Shown here piece by piece: positions 1 to 4,782 of a stretch of DNA of 6,471 nucleotides; the stretch's first letter is position 1; every line of letters starts with the position of its first letter. A program made the translations under genes and the position numbers. The stretch covers positions 1 to 6,471 of the forward strand of contig JAFWUX010000014.1 in the NCBI GenBank assembly GCA_017523995.1. The letters run 5' to 3'. The notes beneath the pieces are model-generated. The model ran no database searches. It was not told where the DNA came from and saw only the letters and a program-made list of their open reading frames with translations. The DNA comes from Oscillospiraceae bacterium. GTDB lineage: Bacteria > Bacillota_A > Clostridia > Oscillospirales > Ruminococcaceae.

Positions 1-195
1 CCCTATTGGCAGTTCCGCGCCGACTGTATCGTCACTGACGACGGTGGGAAGGTCATAGGCTATCAGAATCTTAATAAGGTGGGCGAAACAGCCCGTGAAC
101 GACTCATCCGCCGAACTAAAAAGCAACCTCCTCACACCTCACGCCTATCTTCTCACTCTTTTTCCCATTGCATTTCGCGCGGGAGTGTGATATAA
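1..195 (+). CDS. Unrecognised protein, C-terminal fragment (cut by window edge)
   Basis: Frame 1 is open from the window edge to a TAA at 193-195, giving 64 residues with no start inside the window. The first part (PYWQFRADCIVTDDGGKVIG..., then ...VGETARERLIRR) looks like real protein, with mixed hydrophobic and charged residues. The last 24 residues are rich in Ser, His and Pro and look less like a folded domain. I do not recognise the family. The other five frames over this stretch are interrupted. The stop codon lies inside the -10 box of the next gene's promoter, so the tail may be a decayed or read-through end. Codons such as CGA, ATA, CTT and CTA are more common here than in the GC3-rich neighbours, which hints at a different origin. 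Whether this is an intact gene end or a remnant cannot be decided from the window. Confidence 0.35.
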   Translation, partial: PYWQFRADCIVTDDGGKVIGYQNLNKVGETARERLIRRTKKQPPHTSRLSSHSFSHCISRGSVI

Positions 196-196
196 T
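168..196 (+). promoter_or_regulatory. Sigma-A promoter of the AAA_13 ATPase gene
   Basis: TTGCAT (168-173), a 17-base spacer and a perfect TATAAT (191-196) form a near-consensus housekeeping promoter. TGA directly before the -10 box (188-190) also makes it an extended -10. The expected start site is about 203, giving a leader of roughly 30 bases. A purine-rich AGAAAGG (216-222) precedes the ATG at 235. Confidence 0.8.
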
Positions 197-234
197 CAGA
201 TTATCAATCAATTGCAGAAAGGCGGTGCAGGCGC

Positions 235-2070
235 ATGAGACATATTCCGGAAGGCATTGCGGAGATCACACTGCCGCAAACCGTATTTCAGACCGGTATC
301 TGCACACCGGCGGCAGTCAATCTGATCTGCGGCAAAAACGGCACGGGCAAATCGACCTTTGCAGAGCAGCTCCGGCATCCGGAGCATCTCCGGTTCGCCG
401 CGGCGCACTGTGAGATTCTGCACTTTGACCGCCGCTTTATCCGGAACAACATCCGGCAGTATGCGAATATGCCCGGCGTGCTCATCATCAGCCGGAAAAG
501 CGCGGAGCTGCTTGCACTGCACGAACAGATCGCCGAAAAGCGCCGTCAGGCTGAGCGGCTGCTCCGGGAGCAGGCGCCGGAGCGTGAAAAGCTGCGTGCG
601 GAATCCGAAGCACAAAAGCAGCGGTTTGCAGAAAGCTGCCGGCGCCGCACACAGAGAATCCGCGCACAGTTTCCGGCAGCGATGCAGCCCGATCAGGACA
701 TGCAGCGCCTTGCCGATACCCTGCTCTTTACCATGCCGCGCTACTGCGATATCTCCGAGCTGCGTGCGCGATACCGCAGAGCATTTGAGACAGAAGCGCA
801 GAAGTATCCCGAATTCCGGTGTATCGAAAAGCCGCATCTGCTCGATCATATCGAGGGCGCAGAGCTGCTTTCGGAGCCGGTTCTCAGCAGCCGCGATTCC
901 GCCTTCGCGCAGTTCATGAACCGCCTGCACGCCGCGGACTGGGTACAGCAGGGACATGCGCATTTTTCGCAGCAGGCAGAGGGCATCTGCCCGTACTGTC
1001 AGCAGAAGCTGCCCGCGGATTTTGACGCAAAGCTCCGCGCATGCTTTGACGATGTCTATCAGCAGTCGCTCCGCTCGCTGGAACAGTTCCGCGAGCGCTA
1101 CCGGCAGGCTGCAAACGAACTCTATCTGCCGCTGCAGGAAAACCTGAAAACACGCCTGCCGGATTACGATTACAGCCGCTATTCGGATATGCTCCGATAT
1201 CTGCGGCAGATCATCTCCGCAAATCTCGAACGCATCGGGCGCAAGCTCGAAAATCCCTCGGAGACGATCCGGCTCGAACCCGTCACGCAGCACAATGACA
1301 GCATCAACCGCGAGATCATCCGGATCAACAAGGCAATCCGGCAGAACAATGAGATCATTACCGAAAGCAGGCGGCTCCGCAGGGAAAGCACCGCGGAGAT
1401 TCTCGCCTATCTCGCGTATCAGCTGCGCGATGAATCCGCGGCGTATCAATCCGCAAAGGCAGGGCTCGCGCTGCGTCTGGAAATGCTCGATGAACAGTGT
1501 GCGGCGCTGCAGGCGGAGCAGAATGCGCTGACGGAACAGCTCCGGCAGATGACAGCGCAGGCATCCGATCCGGACGGCGCTGTCCGCACGATGAACAAAC
1601 TGCTTTCCGCAGCAGGATATGCAGGATTCCGGCTCGTGCGCAGCAGTGACCGCCTGACCTACACCGTCCTGCGGGAGAACGGTCAGACCGCAGGCGCACT
1701 GAGCGAGGGCGAGCAGCGGTTCCTTGCGTTTCTCTATTTTTATCATCTGCTGCTGGCGGGCGCCGCGGACGGCACACCGCGCGTCGCCGTCATTGACGAT
1801 CCGTTCACGGCGCTTGACCGCGATGCGGCAGGGATTGTCTGCAGGCTGCTGCAAAAGCTGCTCCCGCAGTGCGGAAAGACACCGTCGGCACCCGCGCAGA
1901 TTTTCGTGCTGACCTGTCAGGAGCAGTATTATCGGGCAATGGTGCATTCTGCGCAGCAAATGGATGTGCAGGCAGAATGCTGCATCTTCCGCAAAACGCC
2001 CGACGGTACCCTGATTGAACCCGCTCAGCCCGCAGAAAAAGATGTATCGCTGCGCGATGATTTTGAATGA
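235..2070 (+). CDS. AAA_13-type (SMC/RloC-like) ATPase with mid-protein CPYC motif
   Basis: A 611-residue ABC/SMC-class ATPase of the AAA_13 type. Visible motifs, in order, are Walker A GKNGTGKST (33-41), an HFDRRFIRNN stretch (63-72) like the F-N-x-D-F segment of this family, a predicted coiled coil (about 90-145), WVQQG (236-240) followed by CPYC (252-255), a second coiled coil (about 355-445), ABC signature LSEGEQ (489-494) and Walker B VAVIDDP with TALD (517-528). In known relatives (RloC, PrrC) such an ATPase gates a C-terminal anticodon nuclease; CPxC-type motifs can bind zinc or pair coils. Here only about 85 residues follow Walker B, so I see no nuclease domain. The usual H-loop histidine appears to be Cys561 (FVLTCQEQ). 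The start is supported by the upstream promoter and a purine-rich RBS. The gene stands alone, with no partner gene. A cytoplasmic stress or phage-defence role is plausible but unproven. Confidence 0.85.
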   Translation: MRHIPEGIAEITLPQTVFQTGICTPAAVNLICGKNGTGKSTFAEQLRHPEHLRFAAAHCEILHFDRRFIRNNIRQYANMPGVLIISRKSAELLALHEQIAEKRRQAERLLREQAPEREKLRAESEAQKQRFAESCRRRTQRIRAQFPAAMQPDQDMQRLADTLLFTMPRYCDISELRARYRRAFETEAQKYPEFRCIEKPHLLDHIEGAELLSEPVLSSRDSAFAQFMNRLHAADWVQQGHAHFSQQAEGICPYCQQKLPADFDAKLRACFDDVYQQSLRSLEQFRERYRQAANELYLPLQENLKTRLPDYDYSRYSDMLRYLRQIISANLERIGRKLENPSETIRLEPVTQHNDSINREIIRINKAIRQNNEIITESRRLRRESTAEILAYLAYQLRDESAAYQSAKAGLALRLEMLDEQCAALQAEQNALTEQLRQMTAQASDPDGAVRTMNKLLSAAGYAGFRLVRSSDRLTYTVLRENGQTAGALSEGEQRFLAFLYFYHLLLAGAADGTPRVAVIDDPFTALDRDAAGIVCRLLQKLLPQCGKTPSAPAQIFVLTCQEQYYRAMVHSAQQMDVQAECCIFRKTPDGTLIEPAQPAEKDVSLRDDFE

Positions 2071-2073
2071 AGC

Positions 2074-2085
2074 GGCACCCCGGAC
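2074..2085 (+). repeat. 12-bp direct repeat, left copy (possible target-site duplication)
   Basis: GGCACCCCGGAC here is repeated exactly at 2358-2369. It starts three bases after the ATPase stop codon and ends exactly where the left terminal inverted repeat of the 272-bp element begins. This is the layout expected of a target-site duplication. Confidence 0.8.
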
Positions 2086-2102
2086 AATGCTAACAACTTA
2101 AG
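2086..2102 (+). repeat. Left terminal inverted repeat
   Basis: AATGCTAACAACTTAAG matches the reverse complement of 2341-2357 at 15 of 17 positions. The two differences are T versus C at the third and sixth bases. Confidence 0.8.
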
Positions 2103-2109
2103 GCGCACA

Positions 2110-2326
2110 CGGCGAAGCCGAAATAAAAGTTTTGGTCGAGCTTTTTCAAAAGCTCGCAGGTTTCCAAAGGGCAGCGCCCTTTGGTCGCACTCCGCAGAGT
2201 GCGAAATCCCCCTGCTTTAGGAGCTCCGCAGGGGTGAATCCGATAAAACGATCCGGCGGATCGTTTTTCGGAGAGGGGCGCCCTGCGATAGAGGGCGCCC
2301 CTAAGTGAATTGCAGCGCAATTCACT
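2110..2326 (+). other. Array of eight consecutive hairpins inside the mobile element
   Basis: Stems, read from the sequence: 2110-2113/2117-2120 (4 bp, GAA loop); 2137-2145/2148-2156 (9 bp); 2164-2172/2176-2184 (9 bp, AGC loop); 2185-2192/2197-2204 (8 bp, CGCA loop); 2209-2215/2228-2234 (7 bp, with GGAGCTCC in the loop); 2245-2254/2258-2267 (10 bp, GGC loop) closed by an outer TCCG/CGGA at 2239-2242/2269-2272; 2274-2284/2292-2302 (11 bp); and 2304-2313/2317-2326 (10 bp, AGC loop). Almost all stems are perfect, and several abut with zero or one base between them. The terminal repeats could close the whole into a multi-way junction. None of the hairpins is a clear terminator; only the sixth is followed by a short T run. 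Confidence 0.85.
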
Positions 2327-2340
2327 GGGGAACGCAATAT

Positions 2341-2357
2341 CTTAAGTTGTTGGCGTT
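2341..2357 (-). repeat. Right terminal inverted repeat
   Basis: CTTAAGTTGTTGGCGTT is the inverted counterpart of 2086-2102. It ends directly against the right copy of the 12-bp direct repeat. Confidence 0.8.
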
Positions 2358-2369
2358 GGCACCCCGGAC
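2358..2369 (+). repeat. 12-bp direct repeat, right copy (possible target-site duplication)
   Basis: Exact second copy of GGCACCCCGGAC (first copy at 2074-2085), immediately after the right terminal inverted repeat. The flanking bases outside the two copies differ, so the duplication is limited to 12 bp. Confidence 0.8.
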
Positions 2370-2392
2370 CCCGTTTGATATGCGGACAAAAG

Positions 2393-2440
2393 AAAGCCGC
2401 TCCAATCAGCGTTGATTGAAGCGGCTTTTCTGTACTTTTT
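2393..2440. terminator. Bidirectional intrinsic terminator between convergent genes
   Basis: AAAGCCGCT (2393-2401) pairs with AGCGGCTTT (2420-2428). After one C-A mismatch the stem continues with CAATCA/TGATTG (2403-2408/2413-2418) around a short GCGT loop. On the plus strand it is followed by TTTTC and, slightly later, TTTTT (2436-2440). On the minus strand the opposite flank reads TTTCTTTTG. It can serve both the ATPase gene and the convergent sigma/anti-sigma operon. A small extra hairpin (CGGGC-AGA-GCCCG, 2462-2474) lies between it and the anti-sigma stop codon. Confidence 0.85.
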
Positions 2441-2502
2441 GCAAAGCGGGATTGACAGGTTCGGGCAGAGCCCGCTAAAATCCCTCGCGGAACGATACCG
2501 CT

Positions 2503-3891
2503 TTATCCGTTTTTCTCAAGGAGCTCGCGAAGCTCTGTCATCTTCTGCTCGAACTCCTGCTTTGACCACGATGAAGATTCACGGAACATGCTGCCCTGCC
2601 GATACGGCGCATTTGCTTCATTGTAGAAGTCGCGCACTGCCTGCGGAATCTGTACGCCTGTCAGTCGGTCTCCGGTATATGGAGCGCTGTCGGGCGTCAT
2701 CTCATTGTCATAGAGTGTTCTGAGTATCTCGGACAACTGTTCGTCCCTTCGCTCTGCATAGAGCCAGCCGGTGGCAGGATCCGTAAGCGTCTGAACGTAG
2801 TCCTCTGCGGTGAGATCGGGCATGCCGCCCCATGCTCTGAGCACTGCAATATCTCTGATGCAGGTGACATCGTCATAGGACATCGGCGTCATGTGTTTTG
2901 CGCGCTTCTCCTCCAGCGTCGGCATGGTGCCCGTGTATCGGAGATTGCCGTTTTCATCAAAAGTCGGTCTGCCTTTTTCATCTGTGATCAGTTTGATGGT
3001 CTGCCACACATAGTCCGGTTCATCATCGCCGATAATCCGGTCGAGATTGCCGCGGTCCCACGCCGCCTCATCCATGAGAATCTGATCGAGCAGGGTCAGC
3101 TTCTGCAGCGAATACTCATAGGATGCGCGGAAGTAGTCGATCAGCGTGATGTCACCGTCGCCGTCAATATCTCCGAGCAATGCATCCTGTGTATAGGGCT
3201 TATACCAAAGCTCGTCCATTGTATGAATGCCGTTGGAGTAAACGACGGCGGTGGTTTCCTGTGCCTGTGTCTCGGCTGGTGCAGCGGTTGTCACGGATTC
3301 CTGTGACGTTGTGACAGCAGGGCTTGCGGTTGTCTGCGCCGGAGCTGCATTCGTCTCCGACTTCTGTGCTGCAGTGCCGGATGCCCTGCCCGCTGCCTGC
3401 GTCTGCTCCGTAACCTTTTTCGCCTGCGTTCCGGTACTGACCGCCTGCGCTGTTCCGGTTATATCCGCAGTCTGTTCTGCGGACTGTGCCGCATTGACGG
3501 TTGTCACGGCGGCAGCAGCGGAAAGCTCCGTCACGGCATCCGTTCCGGTGACCTCCTCGATCTCCTGCACCGCAGATGCGGCGGAATCGGATGCTGTCTC
3601 TGCGCGCTCCGTCTGCCGGATGTGCATGATGCCGGCAACACCGGCGACACATGCCGCCGCACTTGCAAGCACCGCGAGATACCGCATTGCACCGCCGAGC
3701 GGCTTCTGCGAAACGGTGACCGGCGGCGCACCGTCCTGTGCACCTGTGTCCTGCCGCAGCGGCACGGATGTATTCAGAATCGAACCGCCGACTGTTCCGC
3801 TTTTTTGTGCTGTATCGTGTTCATCGAGCATTTCCATGACATAATCCTCCCTCACATCGCTGAGCGCATCCATAAATTCGATCGGTTTCAA
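2503..3891 (-). CDS. Membrane-anchored putative anti-sigma factor / sensor with dockerin-like loop
   Basis: A 462-residue single-pass protein. The first 68 residues are charged and probably cytoplasmic, beginning KPIEFMDALSDVREDYV. A transmembrane helix spans about 71-89. An Ala/Thr/Ser/Gln-rich linker (about 92-218) leads to an extracellular domain of about 240 residues, which opens with GDIDGDGDITLIDYF (240-254), a dockerin/EF-hand type calcium loop. I do not recognise the rest of the ectodomain. The start is TTG, overlapping the sigma-factor stop as TTGA. AGGAGG lies 7 bases upstream (3899-3904), while the next ATG (residue 7) has no ribosome-binding site. Overlap with an ECF sigma gene and the inside-TM-outside topology are the basis for calling it an anti-sigma factor; no zinc-binding HxxxCxxC motif is present. 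Known RsgI proteins of cellulolytic clostridia pair a similar topology with sugar-sensing ectodomains, but homology to RsgI is not shown. The role is inferred, the topology is seen. Confidence 0.7.
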   Translation of the reverse strand: MKPIEFMDALSDVREDYVMEMLDEHDTAQKSGTVGGSILNTSVPLRQDTGAQDGAPPVTVSQKPLGGAMRYLAVLASAAACVAGVAGIMHIRQTERAETASDSAASAVQEIEEVTGTDAVTELSAAAAVTTVNAAQSAEQTADITGTAQAVSTGTQAKKVTEQTQAAGRASGTAAQKSETNAAPAQTTASPAVTTSQESVTTAAPAETQAQETTAVVYSNGIHTMDELWYKPYTQDALLGDIDGDGDITLIDYFRASYEYSLQKLTLLDQILMDEAAWDRGNLDRIIGDDEPDYVWQTIKLITDEKGRPTFDENGNLRYTGTMPTLEEKRAKHMTPMSYDDVTCIRDIAVLRAWGGMPDLTAEDYVQTLTDPATGWLYAERRDEQLSEILRTLYDNEMTPDSAPYTGDRLTGVQIPQAVRDFYNEANAPYRQGSMFRESSSWSKQEFEQKMTELRELLEKNG

Positions 3892-4454
3892 ATGAATCCC
3901 TCCTCTTTCAGAAAATGGTTCAGCTTTTTTCGCGTGCGCATCAGCGAGATTTTCACCGCGCCGGTGCTCATCTGATAATATTCCGCGATTTCGCGGACGG
4001 AGTCTGCCAGATAATACCGCCGCAGAAAGATTCTGCGCGTCTGCGGGCTGAGCGTCTGCAAAAAGCGCTCGATTGCCTCTGTCAGTTCACGCTTTTCCAC
4101 GGCAGCGCTGACATTCTCTCCGGAGGCAAGCGTCTCCTGAAGCTCATCGAGCGCTTCATCGAACTGTGTTCCGCCGCGTTTCTGCGCCGTCTGCGCATGG
4201 TAGCGGTCGATCGCCAGATGCCGGATCAGCGTGACGAGATACGCGCGCAGGCTCTCGGGCGCATTCGGCGGAATCGTCTGCCATGTTTTCAGCAGCATAT
4301 CGCTGACGCATTCCTCCGAATCCTCTCTGCTCCCGAGAATCTCATAGGCAACCTTGCCGCAGAGCCTTCCGTATTCCTGCCGGATCTGCTCCAATGCCGA
4401 TTCATCCCGCTTCTGCAGCAGCGAAAGAATCCTGTCATCATGATTCTGTTCCAT
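3888..4454 (-). CDS. ECF-type sigma-70 family RNA polymerase sigma factor
   Basis: 188 residues, typical for an ECF sigma factor, which directs core RNA polymerase to a specific promoter set. Region 2 spans about 18-90, with DSEECVSDMLLKTWQ (45-59; the polymerase-binding and -10 contact part) and AYLVTLIRHLAIDRYH (71-86). Region 4 spans about 122-184, with a helix-turn-helix at REIAEYYQMSTGAVKISLMR (154-173). The frame extends 38 codons further upstream, but that part runs through the promoter at 4540-4568. The ATG at 4454 has GGAGGTGA (4463-4470) 8 bases upstream, so it is the start. The stop overlaps the TTG start of the next gene, indicating coupled translation with the probable anti-sigma factor. 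Upstream are both a sigma-A promoter and a candidate autoregulatory ECF promoter. The exact ECF subgroup is not assigned. Confidence 0.9.
   Translation of the reverse strand: MEQNHDDRILSLLQKRDESALEQIRQEYGRLCGKVAYEILGSREDSEECVSDMLLKTWQTIPPNAPESLRAYLVTLIRHLAIDRYHAQTAQKRGGTQFDEALDELQETLASGENVSAAVEKRELTEAIERFLQTLSPQTRRIFLRRYYLADSVREIAEYYQMSTGAVKISLMRTRKKLNHFLKEEGFI
3899..3904 (-). promoter_or_regulatory. Ribosome-binding site deciding the TTG start of the anti-sigma gene
   Basis: AGGAGG on the minus strand, inside the last sigma-factor codons, is 7 bases before the TTG at 3889-3891. This strong site and ideal spacing support the TTG over the in-frame ATG six codons later. Confidence 0.8.
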
Positions 4455-4462
4455 GCGGTATC

Positions 4463-4470
4463 TCACCTCC
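4463..4470 (-). promoter_or_regulatory. Ribosome-binding site deciding the sigma-factor start
   Basis: GGAGGTGA on the minus strand is 8 bases before the ATG at 4452-4454. It fixes the start 38 codons inside the longest open frame. Confidence 0.85.
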
Positions 4471-4481
4471 TCATATACCGG

Positions 4482-4508
4482 GACGGGATTTTTCCGGAAA
4501 AGGTTACA
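4482..4508 (-). promoter_or_regulatory. Candidate ECF-type (autoregulatory) promoter of the sigma operon
   Basis: On the minus strand, TGTAAC (4503-4508) is separated by exactly 17 bases from CGTC (4482-4485). This matches the AAC / CGT core of known ECF promoters such as those of B. subtilis SigX and SigV. The expected start site would be near 4475, just upstream of the ribosome-binding site. Positive autoregulation of an ECF operon is common, but here it is inferred from the motif alone. Confidence 0.5.
4490..4501. repeat. 12-bp perfect palindrome in the ECF promoter spacer
   Basis: TTTTCCGGAAAA is a perfect palindrome lying between the two elements of the candidate ECF promoter and downstream of the sigma-A start site. 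It could be an operator for a dimeric regulator or simply spacer composition. Confidence 0.4.
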
Positions 4509-4539
4509 TCCCGCGCGAAAAATATTTTTGTTCATCTTT

Positions 4540-4568
4540 ATCATATCGCGCTTCAGGATATCTGTCAA
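4540..4568 (-). promoter_or_regulatory. Sigma-A promoter of the sigma/anti-sigma operon
   Basis: On the minus strand, TTGACA (4563-4568), a 17-base spacer and TATGAT (4540-4545) form a near-consensus housekeeping promoter. It would give a leader of about 80 bases that includes the candidate ECF promoter. It could supply basal sigma factor. Confidence 0.8.
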
Positions 4569-4642
4569 GCAGCAAGTATGATTGATTCAAAAATACACGA
4601 TAAAGCCAAGCATGCGTAAAAAAAGAACTTTAGCAAAACGGA

Positions 4643-4659
4643 AGCGGGCACTGCCCGCT
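4643..4659. repeat. 17-bp palindrome upstream of the glucanase promoter
   Basis: AGCGGGCA and TGCCCGCT flank a single central C. It sits 18 bases upstream of the -35 box at 4678, between the two divergent promoters. With no T run directly beside it, it is a better candidate for an operator than for a terminator. No transcription factor can be named. Confidence 0.4.
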
Positions 4660-4677
4660 CAAGCAGATTGATGCCGC

Positions 4678-4706
4678 TTGACAGATCGGTGCAATTGCGG
4701 TATGAT
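4678..4706 (+). promoter_or_regulatory. Sigma-A promoter of the GH16 gene
   Basis: TTGACA (4678-4683), a 17-base spacer and TATGAT (4701-4706). The expected start site near 4713 gives a leader of about 70 bases. The open frame nominally extends back to 4678, but that extension lies inside this promoter. Confidence 0.85.
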
Positions 4707-4769
4707 AACAGAAGAAAGCGATCACAGCCGTGCACTGCGCGGAGAAGTGAATAGGAAATCTACAGTGAC

Positions 4770-4775
4770 AGGGGA
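4770..4775 (+). promoter_or_regulatory. Ribosome-binding site deciding the GH16 start
   Basis: AGGGGA lies 7 bases before the ATG at 4783, the first codon of a clear signal peptide. This rules out the upstream in-frame TTG at 4678. Confidence 0.75.
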
Positions 4776-4782
4776 AATCCAC

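Larger units (their letters stand above)
2086..2357. mobile_element. MITE-like non-coding element with terminal inverted repeats and a hairpin array
   Basis: This 272-bp element is bounded by imperfect inverted repeats of 17 bases (15 of 17 complementary; the inner 11, AACAACTTAAG, are perfect) and flanked directly by an exact 12-bp direct repeat. Removing the element and one repeat copy joins the ATPase stop region to its terminator at 2393. The interior encodes no credible protein; the two short minus-strand frames across it are artefacts of its palindromes. Eight hairpins occupy most of the interior (see 2110-2326). The structure fits a non-autonomous element mobilised in trans. Duplications of 10-13 bp are known for some IS4/IS231-type transposases, but I cannot assign a family. 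An alternative is a structured RNA or BIME-like repeat in the 3' UTR of the ATPase gene. Since it sits before the terminator, it should be transcribed with that gene. Confidence 0.7.

Noticed and set aside
208..1959. 583-codon open frame on the minus strand opposite the ATPase gene
   Set aside because: It is antisense to a protein with complete Walker A, signature and Walker B motifs. It is Cys/Arg/Leu-rich with no recognisable motif, and is the kind of shadow expected in GC-rich coding DNA.
2239..2272. Sixth hairpin as a terminator
   Set aside because: It has only TTTTT as part of its own stem and flank, followed at once by CGGA, which pairs with an outer arm. A much better terminator lies at 2393-2440.
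2090..2337. Two short minus-strand open frames across the hairpin element
   Set aside because: Their translations follow the palindromic stems, there is no ribosome-binding site, and the repeat structure explains them.
2074..2369. CRISPR array as an explanation for the repeated hairpins
   Set aside because: The stems differ in sequence from one another, there are no identical direct repeats with spacers, and no cas gene is present.
3251..3844. 197-codon plus-strand frame opposite the anti-sigma linker
   Set aside because: Its Ala/Val/Cys repetitiveness mirrors the low-complexity Ala/Thr linker on the other strand; it has no start signals.
4455..4568. 38-codon N-terminal extension of the sigma factor
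   Set aside because: It runs through the sigma-A promoter and both candidate start sites; the internal ATG has an ideal ribosome-binding site.
4678..4782. 35-codon N-terminal extension of the glucanase
   Set aside because: Its first codon is the TTG of the -35 box, and the signal peptide begins at the ATG at 4783.
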